A DNA stretch of 19,333 nt, taken from the NCBI GenBank assembly GCA_937927665.1, contig CALBRY010000639.1, positions 1 to 19,333 of the forward strand. The letters run 5' to 3'. Below are positions 12,579 to 19,333 of the stretch, piece after piece (the stretch's first letter is position 1; the number at the start of each line of letters is the position of its first letter). The notes beneath the pieces were generated by a model. That model saw only the letters and a list, made by a program, of their open reading frames with translations, ran no database searches and had not been told where the DNA came from. A program made the translations under genes and the position numbers. This stretch comes from an uncultured Chloroflexota bacterium (GTDB lineage: Bacteria; Chloroflexota; Anaerolineae; Aggregatilineales; Phototrophicaceae).

Positions 12579-14864
12579 CTACCGCGCCGAATCGACGACG
12601 CGGGAAATACCCCTCAACCATGAGAGCGGCAGCCGCTGACGGAGCGCCCATTCGGCAATTGATTCGCGCATCCGCAGCGGGATCACTTTCAACGCTGTGA
12701 TCGCGCTCTGATCCGCAAGGCTGGGTGCGCCTTCGCGATCAAACACTTTTGTCCCCAACACCGGATCAAATTTCCACGGATAACCACGCGGTCGCATCAG
12801 CGGCGCGAACGGATGATCGTACCCGTTTTCGCTGAGTATTTCGCCTGTCGCGGCGTAAAGACTCAGCGTGATGCGCGCACAATCCGCGGGATCGATTGAC
12901 CAGCGCGCCGGGGTGATCTGCTGTGAAGCGTTCGCTTTGAGGCTTGCTATTGTTTCGCCGCTCATCAATAGACGATTCGCGCCGTCGCTGATCTGCCAGC
13001 GGATCACGGCGTTTTCGTAGGTCTGCCGCGTGTCATTAAACACCCACAGCGCGATCGGGCGCTCTCCGTCATGTTCCAGCGCGGGTAAAAGCGGCTGCGA
13101 AGCGCGGCACAAAGCCTCGTAGCCCCCTTTCGGTAATCGGCACGAATCAAGCACGCCGCATCCCACCTGAGGCACAAGATCAGCTAACCAGAAATGGACA
13201 TAACCCGCGCATGTCTCGGCGCGTAAGCGGCGGAAATGCTCGATATGCGTTTGAATCAGCGCCGCTTGATATGCCCACAGCGTTTCGATCTGCCCATCAA
13301 GATGCTTGAGGCGCTCCCATACTTCGGGGTACTGGCGGAGCGTACTCGCGGCGGCAGGTGTTTCGAATCCGAACTCGGTATTCAGCTTGGGGCGGTGATC
13401 ATAAATATCGGTGTAACGCGGAGTCCACAACGCGCCGTAGTACGTATGCGAATCGCCGGAACGCTGCCAATCATCTTCCATTTGACCGGAACAGATAAAC
13501 ACCGGGCGCGTGGTGTCCTGTGCCTGAGCATCGGCATACAGCGCCGGATCGGGTGAGTGATCGACGTTGCGGCGGCGGGTAAACAGCATAGTCGGCTCGT
13601 TGTGACACGCCCATGTCATGATCGACGGGTGATTCTGGAGCACAGCGATCATGTCATGCTGCAAAGCACAGGCGCGGCGCTCAAAATCGGGCGAACTCTC
13701 CTGCACCCAGTTGAGTTCAAAATCCTGCCAAACCAGCATGCCTTGTTCATCACACCGATCGTAAACTTCCGGCGGCGAAACATGCACATGCACCCGTAAC
13801 AGATTCAAGTGAGCTTCGCGCGCCAGCGCCAGATCGTGCGCAATCAGGTCATCGTTCACTTCGGAGAGATAGAGCGCGGGAATATACGCCGATCCCCGGA
13901 TGAACACCGGGCGATCATTCAGGCGAAATTCAAACCGCTCCGCCGAGCGGATCAACTCTACCGTGCGAACGCCGAAGCGCTCCTGTTTGCGGCTGATCTC
14001 CCGCTGATCGCTGTCGAGCAATGAAACATCGAGCGTATATAGATCAGGTGAACCTTGATCCCAACTCCACCACAAATGCGGATCGGGAATATTCAGCACA
14101 TGATCGACTGTTTGTGTTCCCGCCGCGAGTGTGAGCGGAATACATGCCTCTACGCCCGCGCCGCTGTGATTGTGCGCCCGAATAGTCAGCGCGAGACTGC
14201 CGCGCCATGTGTCGCGGGTGGTGTTCGCGGCGGTTACGCGCACGTCAACGCGCCCGCTTAAATCGGTGCGGATGCGAACATGATCGATACTGATGCCTTG
14301 ATCGAATATCAGCCACACGGGACGCCAGATGCCGATCGGGTTGACGTTGGGCGGGATCACACCTTCGCCGTGTTCGTATAAGCCTTTGATCAGCCCGCGC
14401 ACCACATGATCGGTGGGATATGTCCCGTTTGGATCAGGCGCATCCCACGGCGCACTTACGCGAACGGTCAGCACATTTTCACCGTCGATCAGGTGCGGCG
14501 TGATATCCATATCAAACGGGTTGAAGTTGCCCTCGTGCTGTCCGGCGTACTGTTCGTTGATCCAAACTTCCGCGAAGTAATCGACGGCTTCAAAGCGCAG
14601 TCTCGCCCGTTGATAGGGGCGTTCGGGTATATGAAAGGTGCGGCGGTAAACCCATGCACGCTCGTTAATGGCGCGCAGGCGATCGCCCCAATAGGGTTGA
14701 TCGGGATACAGCGCGGTTTGTAAGTGAGCGCATTCAGGAATATCGATCCATGTCGGCGTGAGCGCATCAAACGTCAAAGGCGCGTCCAGTGAGACGGGCT
14801 GAACCTGCCATTGTCCCGTCAGGCGAAGCGTCTCGGCGGCACTAGATTGAGGTAATCGATACAT
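12579..14864 (-). CDS. Glycoside hydrolase family 2 enzyme, beta-mannosidase-like
   Basis: Retaining exo-glycosidase of 761 aa, without signal peptide, so probably intracellular and acting on imported oligosaccharides. The GH2 order is visible: an N-terminal jelly-roll sugar-binding domain (WVYRRTFHIPE, then WINEQYAGQHEGNFNPFDMDIT), an immunoglobulin-like beta sandwich, then the TIM barrel. The predicted acid/base is E423 in WACHNEPT and the nucleophile E497 in NTEFGFETP. NTEFGFETP resembles the SEFG-type motif of beta-mannosidases more than beta-galactosidase or glucuronidase motifs, so mannose is the best guess; substrate is not proven. The start is uncertain: neither ATG 14864 nor the in-frame GTG at 14948 has a clear ribosome site. 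I prefer 14864 because the jelly-roll begins soon after. It appears to be a single-gene transcript. Confidence 0.85.
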   Translation of the reverse strand: MYRLPQSSAAETLRLTGQWQVQPVSLDAPLTFDALTPTWIDIPECAHLQTALYPDQPYWGDRLRAINERAWVYRRTFHIPERPYQRARLRFEAVDYFAEVWINEQYAGQHEGNFNPFDMDITPHLIDGENVLTVRVSAPWDAPDPNGTYPTDHVVRGLIKGLYEHGEGVIPPNVNPIGIWRPVWLIFDQGISIDHVRIRTDLSGRVDVRVTAANTTRDTWRGSLALTIRAHNHSGAGVEACIPLTLAAGTQTVDHVLNIPDPHLWWSWDQGSPDLYTLDVSLLDSDQREISRKQERFGVRTVELIRSAERFEFRLNDRPVFIRGSAYIPALYLSEVNDDLIAHDLALAREAHLNLLRVHVHVSPPEVYDRCDEQGMLVWQDFELNWVQESSPDFERRACALQHDMIAVLQNHPSIMTWACHNEPTMLFTRRRNVDHSPDPALYADAQAQDTTRPVFICSGQMEDDWQRSGDSHTYYGALWTPRYTDIYDHRPKLNTEFGFETPAAASTLRQYPEVWERLKHLDGQIETLWAYQAALIQTHIEHFRRLRAETCAGYVHFWLADLVPQVGCGVLDSCRLPKGGYEALCRASQPLLPALEHDGERPIALWVFNDTRQTYENAVIRWQISDGANRLLMSGETIASLKANASQQITPARWSIDPADCARITLSLYAATGEILSENGYDHPFAPLMRPRGYPWKFDPVLGTKVFDREGAPSLADQSAITALKVIPLRMRESIAEWALRQRLPLSWLRGISRVVDSAR

Positions 14865-15005
14865 AGGCGGCACGTGGGGGGCTAGGGCGCGATCGTCTGC
14901 GCGGAATCGGATAGGCAGCGGCGGATCGTAGCATCGATCGCCCATCACGGCGCGGGTGAGATGTCATTGAGAATACGATCAGGTGTCACATTTTGGCGCG
15001 GAATC

Positions 15006-15049
15006 AAAAAAAGCGTAAGGGCGACTCGGATGACATACGAGCCGCCCTT
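15006..15049 (-). terminator. Rho-independent terminator of the ATC-hydrolase-family gene
   Basis: On the minus strand, AAGGGCGGCTCG pairs with CGAGTCGCCCTT (15049-15038 and 15028-15017), with one mismatch and a 9-nt loop. It is followed after four bases by a seven-T run (15012-15006). It lies 16 nt after the stop at 15065. Transcription of the GH2 gene must start downstream of it, in 14949-15005; a TATTCT at 14975-14970 is a weak -10 candidate. Confidence 0.8.
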
Positions 15050-15064
15050 CCTATAAAGACGATG

Positions 15065-15895
15065 CTAATCCTCGAAGAGCTCCGGATGCAGGTTCAGCGG
15101 ATGACGCGGCGCGTCAGCGGGCATCACGGTCGATGCAACCTGCGTCTGTGCGCCCTTCTTGAAGCGGAAATCGCAGTAGACCGCGCCTTCGCCGATCGTG
15201 TGCGTGCGGATCAAGCCCCATCCGAACCCTTCGCTGAACACACGGTCAATGGCGCAGATATACGGCGCGAGTTCGATCGCGTCCTGTGCTTTCAGGAACT
15301 TGACGATCGCGCATTCGGTGCAGTCGATGCCAAAATCGAAGGTTTTGCCATCACTCGGTACAAGATTGAATTCCCAGTTACCGGGATAGCGGCGGCTCTG
15401 CGATTTCTTCGCTTCGCTCTGAACTCCCCACCGGAACACGGGCGAGAACCACAATTGACCGACCATTTGACGCGCCGGGGCGGGGATGCGCTGGACATAG
15501 ACTTTGGTGAAATCGAGGAACAGTTCACCGATTTCCTCAAGCAAATAACCCCGACGCTTCAACACGCGGTACATCGCAAGCAGCCAACCCGCGCTGGTTA
15601 AGCTGAACACCCACGGACTTGAGAAGCCGATAAACGGGAACTGCGGAATGATGACGCGAAATTCTGCGCGTGCTTCGTTACGGAATTCAGCGGCTTTTGC
15701 GCTTCCAAATTTCTCCAGCATCAGCGGACGCGCCGCATCGATTGCATTTTCGAATTCAGCAATCAAACGCGGGAGGCGCATCTGATAATAAACAGACGGA
15801 TAGTGGGTAAAAGTACGATCTGCGGCGGCGCGCGCGACGATCCCCGCTCCGACAGCGGCGGCGGCGTAGCCAATCCGTTTCCACTTGAGTGCCAT
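15065..15895 (-). CDS. L-2-amino-thiazoline-4-carboxylic acid hydrolase family protein
   Basis: 276-aa member of the ATC-hydrolase family. The founding bacterial enzyme hydrolyses a cyclic thiazoline to S-carbamoyl-cysteine on the way to L-cysteine, but most members are untested. The match is the C-terminal half: FDFGIDCTECAIVKFLKAQDA, an Asp-rich ICAIDRVF, then the closing TIGEGAVYCDFRFKKG. The four Cys (C192, C195, C214, C241) include the family's terminal CDFR Cys. The N-terminus adds a basic plus Ala/Gly-rich stretch (residues 6-25), possibly a membrane anchor or amphipathic helix. GGAGGG (15905-15900) lies 4 nt before the ATG, setting the start over upstream codons. A perfect TATAAT lies upstream and a strong terminator downstream, so it is a single-gene unit. 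No amino acid or hydantoin genes are nearby. Confidence 0.72.
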   Translation of the reverse strand: MALKWKRIGYAAAAVGAGIVARAAADRTFTHYPSVYYQMRLPRLIAEFENAIDAARPLMLEKFGSAKAAEFRNEARAEFRVIIPQFPFIGFSSPWVFSLTSAGWLLAMYRVLKRRGYLLEEIGELFLDFTKVYVQRIPAPARQMVGQLWFSPVFRWGVQSEAKKSQSRRYPGNWEFNLVPSDGKTFDFGIDCTECAIVKFLKAQDAIELAPYICAIDRVFSEGFGWGLIRTHTIGEGAVYCDFRFKKGAQTQVASTVMPADAPRHPLNLHPELFED

Positions 15896-15935
15896 ACAGC
15901 CCTCCGAATCAACAAGGTAGAACGCACCCACCCTT

Positions 15936-15976
15936 ATTATAGAATCGAAGCAGCCTGCCGCCGGATGACATCCGGC
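15936..15976 (-). promoter_or_regulatory. TATAAT promoter with upstream palindrome
   Basis: Minus-strand TATAAT (15941-15936) predicts a start near 15929, about 34 nt before the ATG at 15895. There is no -35 match; instead the perfect palindrome GCCGGAT-gac-ATCCGGC (15960-15976) is centred about 39 bp upstream of the start. That is the usual place for an activator overlapping the -35. It could alternatively be a weak hairpin ending the upstream hydrolase transcript, though no T run follows. Confidence 0.4.
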
Positions 15977-16036
15977 ATGTTTATGATGGATATCTTTATC
16001 CCTTTGCACATCTCGCTTGCGATAAGCGCGGTGGCT

Positions 16037-16897
16037 TTAGGATGCGTTCAAAAATGCCTCAACCGCCGCCAGATAACGCGCGGGTTGTTCATCCATGGGA
16101 TCATGCCCGCAGTCGTCAAGGATCACCAATTGACTGCCGGGGATCTGCTCATGGGCGATTTCGCCGTTGATAAGCGGCACGGTGCGATCATATTTGCCGA
16201 ACACGATCAGCACCGGAGCCTCGATACACGCCATATCGCCAATCAGGTTCGCACGCGGGATTTCGACCAGATCGCGGTATGCGGGAATTTCGATGCCGGG
16301 GATCATCGCCAGTTCGCGCGATTCTCCCATCAGCGGAACATTCCAGAAATGATGAAAAATCGGATAGTCGAAGATGGCGCGGTAAAGCGGAAAGCGCATC
16401 GCAAGCCGCGAAAAATTCCAGATCGCCGGGAAACGCATCCCGAGCGCGAAGATCGGCTCGACCACAAAGCGGATATATCCAGAAAGCAGCCCTGCCGCCA
16501 CGCCGGACACATCAATTACCCTTGTCACCCGTTCGGGATGATGGATCGCCATATACAGCGCGATCTGCCCGCCCATAGAGTGCCCGATCACCGTGAACGT
16601 TTTCGCGCCCAGATGATCCGCCAGCGCGATCGCCCGCGCGGATTGTGCCGCAATCGAATAATCAGCATCGGCGGGTTTATCGCTGTGACCATGCCCCAGC
16701 AAGTCGATCGCCGCAAGCTGATAGCGATCTTTCAAGGCGTTCATGGTGTGATCCCAGATGCCGCCGTGCGAAAGCCACCCGTGAATCAAGATCACAAGCG
16801 GCGCGGACGGATCACCCCGGTGTAAATAAGCGATCCGCTGGTTCTGGTGGGTGAAAACCTGTTTTTCGGCGAGAAAGGCGGTGTAGGTGAACGGCAT
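16037..16897 (-). CDS. Alpha/beta-hydrolase fold protein
   Basis: Cytosolic serine hydrolase of 286 aa, substrate unknown; an esterase, lipase-like or C-C hydrolase is possible. The catalytic triad is readable: S107 in the nucleophile elbow GHSMGG, D237 in GKYDRTVP and H265 in DCGHDPMDEQP. HGW (39-41) supplies the oxyanion hole. Residues about 135-215, Phe/Pro/Met-rich (YIRFVVEPIFALGMRFP), form the cap over the active site, suggesting a hydrophobic substrate. The ATG at 16897 follows the stop codon of the upstream gene by one base (TAAAATG), so translation is coupled. A frame open further upstream to 17086 lies entirely over that upstream gene and is rejected. Confidence 0.88.
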   Translation of the reverse strand: MPFTYTAFLAEKQVFTHQNQRIAYLHRGDPSAPLVILIHGWLSHGGIWDHTMNALKDRYQLAAIDLLGHGHSDKPADADYSIAAQSARAIALADHLGAKTFTVIGHSMGGQIALYMAIHHPERVTRVIDVSGVAAGLLSGYIRFVVEPIFALGMRFPAIWNFSRLAMRFPLYRAIFDYPIFHHFWNVPLMGESRELAMIPGIEIPAYRDLVEIPRANLIGDMACIEAPVLIVFGKYDRTVPLINGEIAHEQIPGSQLVILDDCGHDPMDEQPARYLAAVEAFLNAS

Positions 16898-16898
16898 T

Positions 16899-17309
16899 TT
16901 ACGTGGACACCTGAGGAGGGGGTACGACTTCGCGGCGATATGGCTCAAGGGCGGCGTCGGCTTCTTCCATCGAGCGAGCCATGATGACTTTGCGCCCCAG
17001 TTCCCGGTAAACGCCGAGAACGATGCGCGCCAACTGGTGATAAAACTCAAATGGCGTGACGATGACCAACAAACGCCGATCTTCACGCCCCATGTGGATC
17101 AGGTTGCCGAGATGATGAATTGCTCCCGCCGGAACAGAATTGGTCGCCTTGCGTTGGTCAACAAGAACAGCGGCGGAATGACCGGCTAATTCCCGCAGCG
17201 CAATGGACTCTTGACTCGCCTGATACACTTCTTGCCATGTCCATTTGCCTTCGAATTCCCACCGGATGATCCGCTGGTTGTCATCTTCCCAGAATACGCG
17301 AATTCCCAT
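16899..17309 (-). CDS. Small STAS/SpoIIAA-like protein
   Basis: 136-aa soluble protein, first gene of a two-gene operon with the alpha/beta hydrolase. The pattern resembles SpoIIAA-like/STAS domains: an initial beta hairpin (IRVFWEDDNQRIIRWEFEGKW), a helix, the strand AAVLVDQRKATN at 45-56, a helix, the strand RLLVIVTP at 78-85, then a helix VLGVYRELGRKVIMARSMEEADAAL. Such domains act in lipid binding or partner switching; the classic phosphorylated Ser/Thr cannot be assigned. No Shine-Dalgarno site precedes the ATG. A promoter candidate (17347-17373) places the start about 31 nt upstream. Assignment to the STAS-like fold is by pattern, not by a diagnostic motif. Confidence 0.62.
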   Translation of the reverse strand: MGIRVFWEDDNQRIIRWEFEGKWTWQEVYQASQESIALRELAGHSAAVLVDQRKATNSVPAGAIHHLGNLIHMGREDRRLLVIVTPFEFYHQLARIVLGVYRELGRKVIMARSMEEADAALEPYRREVVPPPQVST

Positions 17310-17346
17310 CGGAGGGGCTTTCTACATAGGTGAACGGGATAGATTG

Positions 17347-17373
17347 ATTGTATCGGAAAGTTGCCGCTGACAA
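17347..17373 (-). promoter_or_regulatory. Candidate promoter of the STAS-like/hydrolase operon
   Basis: Minus-strand TTGTCA (17373-17368), a 15-bp spacer (slightly short) and TACAAT (17352-17347), with predicted start near 17340. It lies in the divergent gap shared with cofE. The best plus-strand -10 for cofE is TGTAAT at 17405-17410, without a clear -35. Confidence 0.4.
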
Positions 17374-17455
17374 GTTAGAAGTCATTAACGAGCGGTGGCA
17401 GGTTTGTAATAAACGGGGCGGTCAACGCCGATTTTGTCGAAAGGTTCAAGCGATA

Positions 17456-18250
17456 GTGAAGCAGAAATCGATCACGATTATTCCGGTGAGCGCTCCGGTG
17501 AAAAGCGCCGCGTTTTCGCTCATCGATACCTGTCTGGATGCCCTGCGTGATGCCGATGAGCAACTGCAGACCGGGGATGTGCTGGCGATCAGCAGCAAAT
17601 ACACGGCGATCAGCGAAGGGCGGGTTATTCCCCTCGATTCGATTGTTGTGACCGAAGAAGCACAGCACCTCGCCGAGCGTTACCGGATGAATCCGGTCAT
17701 GGCGCAGTTGGTCATGCAAGAAGCGGATCATATTTTCGGCGGCATCCCCGGTTTTCTGCTCACCCAGAAGAACGGAATCATTTCACCGAACGCGGGCATT
17801 GACCGTTCGAATATTCCGCCGGGGTACGCTGTTTTATTCTCGAAAGACCCGTATGCCAGCGCCGCCCGCATCCGCGCCGAACTCCAAACGCGGCTGAATA
17901 TCCGCATAGGTGTGATCCTGACCGACAGTTGGTTGATGCCGGGACGCGCCGGAACAACCGGAGTCGCGCTGGCGACGAGCGGGTTTCAACCGCTGGCGGA
18001 TGAACGCGGCAAACCGGATTTATTCGGGTCGCCGCTGTTGGTCACGCGCCGCAGTGTGACCGATCAAATTGTGGCGGCGGCGGAACTGGTTATGGGGGAA
18101 CGCGACGAAGCAACCCCGTTTGCGATCGTGCGCGGCGCATCGGTCACACTGACCGATACGCCGATTGAACAAAGCGATGTGATGATCGATTGGAAGGACT
18201 GTATTTATGTGCAGTCGCTCACGGCAGGGTATTTGAACGGGGAGGTGTAA
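17456..18250 (+). CDS. cofE: Coenzyme F420-0:L-glutamate ligase (CofE-type)
   Basis: Cytosolic GTP-dependent ligase that adds the gamma-linked glutamates to F420-0, the last step in making the deazaflavin hydride carrier F420. The product is 264 aa. Family features are GDVLAISSKYTAISEGRVI (40-58), the PNAGIDRSN motif (111-119), TDSW (156-159), then GFQPLADERGKPDLFG (176-191) and the helix DQIVAAAELVMGE (203-215). The usual Asp-Thr/Ser-x-GRPWR-like motif is altered here to DSWLMPGRAG, so activity should be treated as probable rather than certain. GTG 17456 is chosen because AAAGG lies 11 nt upstream and the conserved fold starts at once (ITIIPV); the frame is open back to a TTG at 17348, but that extension is not family-like. 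Isolated from other F420 genes, as is common in bacteria. The convergent propeller gene is only 7 nt away. Confidence 0.87.
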   Translation: MKQKSITIIPVSAPVKSAAFSLIDTCLDALRDADEQLQTGDVLAISSKYTAISEGRVIPLDSIVVTEEAQHLAERYRMNPVMAQLVMQEADHIFGGIPGFLLTQKNGIISPNAGIDRSNIPPGYAVLFSKDPYASAARIRAELQTRLNIRIGVILTDSWLMPGRAGTTGVALATSGFQPLADERGKPDLFGSPLLVTRRSVTDQIVAAAELVMGERDEATPFAIVRGASVTLTDTPIEQSDVMIDWKDCIYVQSLTAGYLNGEV

Positions 18251-18257
18251 TCCTCCC

Positions 18258-19333
18258 CTAGCGCTCACCCAACCGCACCGCGTAGAGCGATCGAGCGCCT
18301 GCGTGCGTATACAGCAGCGTGCCGTTCGGTCGCCATTCCAGCCGCACCGGAAGAATGGGAGCGAAGATCAGCGGTGAATCCCCCGTTGGGCGCGCGATCA
18401 GGTGACCTGATTCACCCGGACGCCCGACATACAACCCAGCGCGGTCGCTGTTTTGCGCGTCGCGCACGGTATACACAATCGCGCTGCCATCGGGTGACCA
18501 TCCGGCGAGCATCGTCCCGGGATCGCTCGATGCCGGGAATGTTTGCCCGTCCAGTGTCGTGATATGTGCGGGCGAACTCTCGGAAGAAGGGGCGCTTGCA
18601 AGCGATCCGTCGTGCCACAGCACCGCATCTCCGGCAGGTGAAAACTCGACTGCTAAAACGCCCACTTCCGTCTCTCGATCAAGTTCGACGAGTGTGCGCA
18701 CGCGCTTACTACTCATGTCGTAAACACTCAGCGTAGTCCCATCACCACCCGTCAAGTCAAACACGACGGTTTGTTCATCGGGGGATATATCCCAAACGCT
18801 GACATAAGCCTGTTCGCGGGTATCTTCCGAAAGCACCGCGAGGCGTTCCGGCTCACCGCCGCTGACGGGAATGCGATAGAGCGAAGCGGCAACCACCTGA
18901 TTGAGTCCTTCATAGCGCACAAAGTACACGAAAGCACTATCTGCGCTGAAGCGGGGCTGAAGATCTGCCGGAGCAGCGCCCGCTATGTTTTCTCCACGCA
19001 AAACCGCTTGAAATATGCTGGTGGGATCGCTGCCATCGTCGGTCAAGTTGGTGATCGTGCCCTGCTCGGTATCGAACAGCCATATATCCGAATCATCAAA
19101 ATACCGCAAGGGGAGATTATCGATATACGTGATATATCGCCCATCCGGTGACCACTCGAATGAGGCAGCATCATAACGCAGTTCTTCAAGCGGTGTGCAG
19201 TCGATCAGGCTGCCGAACGTCTCATAAATGCACAATCCCTCGCTTGTGCCGATGTGCAAGAATCGCTCGCCGTCGGGCGAAAGAAATGCACCGGATCGCG
19301 CCGGACCTGCAAAGAGAGCGTGCTCGAAACTTT
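18258..19333 (-). CDS. TolB/PD40-type beta-propeller protein, 5' part outside the window
   Basis: C-terminal portion of a repeat protein. The frame is open from the stop at 18258 to the right edge, so the true start lies outside. A TTG at 19259 looks like a start but the propeller motif continues before it (FLSPDGERFLHIGT at 19286-19245). At least seven PD40-like repeats are visible, e.g. WSPDGRYITYI, FSADSAFVYFV, SPDEQTVVFD, FSPAGDAVLWH, WSPDGSAIVYT and WRPNGTLLYTH. Each blade has the S/P-D-G turn and a following hydrophobic strand. Such propellers bind proteins or peptidoglycan-associated partners in the envelope; whether this one is secreted cannot be told without its N-terminus. It converges with cofE with no terminator between them, so antisense overlap of the transcripts is likely. 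Confidence 0.85.
   Translation of the reverse strand, partial: SFEHALFAGPARSGAFLSPDGERFLHIGTSEGLCIYETFGSLIDCTPLEELRYDAASFEWSPDGRYITYIDNLPLRYFDDSDIWLFDTEQGTITNLTDDGSDPTSIFQAVLRGENIAGAAPADLQPRFSADSAFVYFVRYEGLNQVVAASLYRIPVSGGEPERLAVLSEDTREQAYVSVWDISPDEQTVVFDLTGGDGTTLSVYDMSSKRVRTLVELDRETEVGVLAVEFSPAGDAVLWHDGSLASAPSSESSPAHITTLDGQTFPASSDPGTMLAGWSPDGSAIVYTVRDAQNSDRAGLYVGRPGESGHLIARPTGDSPLIFAPILPVRLEWRPNGTLLYTHAGARSLYAVRLGER

Noticed and set aside
14993..15601. 202-codon plus-strand frame opposite the ATC-hydrolase-family gene
   Set aside because: It starts within the terminator and has no recognisable domain; the minus-strand product shows family motifs and a good ribosome site.
15803..16825. 340-codon plus-strand frame opposite two minus-strand genes
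   Set aside because: It spans an intergenic promoter and two genes with clear motifs; Arg/His-rich composition typical of an antisense frame.
16898..17086. Longer N-terminus of the alpha/beta hydrolase
   Set aside because: It overlaps the STAS-like gene in another frame; the coupled ATG at 16897 matches the start of the hydrolase fold.
19245..19259. TTG at 19259 as the start of the propeller protein
   Set aside because: A PD40 motif continues upstream in the same frame to the window edge, so the gene is incomplete here.

Overview
The window reads as chromosomal DNA of a free-living bacterium. It is moderately GC-rich, with Shine-Dalgarno-led genes and tight Rho-independent terminators between convergent genes. 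There are no tRNA or rRNA genes, no CRISPR array, and no transposase or phage gene. The mix suggests Chloroflexota, probably an Anaerolineae-type lineage: secreted META-domain and SH3-like proteins, PD40 propellers, a GT9 glycosyltransferase, F420 biosynthesis, an ArsR-DUF2087 regulator, and intergenic hairpins of the 'AACGCAAAGGCGC' and 'GGGGCTTGGC' kinds. That placement is inference from gene content; no marker gene is present.

Layout. 270-4559 (+): a LuxR-type regulator with a degenerate receiver domain, a GT9 (heptosyltransferase-like) glycosyltransferase, a secreted META/HslJ-domain protein, and a P-loop GTPase-like protein with a disordered Pro/Lys-rich tail. A near-perfect bidirectional terminator (4571-4603) separates these from a minus-strand block, 8034 down to 4622. 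That block holds a Rieske oxygenase of the choline/betaine/carnitine monooxygenase type, an unrecognised 234-aa protein, and an ornithine-type PLP decarboxylase. A dispersed-repeat hairpin fills the gap between the first two. 8271-9703 (+): two tandem secreted paralogs, each with its own promoter and each ended by the same kind of terminator hairpin. 10914 down to 9764 (-): an ArsR-DUF2087 repressor followed 8 nt later by a split-barrel flavin/F420-type protein, controlled from a promoter overlaid by a concentric double palindrome. 11249-12529 (+): a radical SAM enzyme of unknown substrate. 14864 down to 12579 (-): a GH2 beta-mannosidase-like enzyme. 15895 down to 15065 (-): an ATC-hydrolase-family protein. 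17309 down to 16037 (-): a small STAS-like protein with its translationally coupled alpha/beta hydrolase. 17456-18250 (+): CofE (F420:glutamate ligase). From 18258 to the right edge (-): a TolB/PD40 beta-propeller that runs out of the window.

No single known defence or mobile system is visible. The most distinctive signals are the ArsR operator architecture, the tandem secreted paralogs that share both a near-identical C-terminal domain and their terminators, the receiver domain without a phosphoacceptor, the radical SAM enzyme with a C-terminal Cys cluster, and the Rieske/unknown/decarboxylase neighbourhood. Many intuitive gene starts lie upstream of the real ones; starts here were set by Shine-Dalgarno position, signal peptides and promoters.
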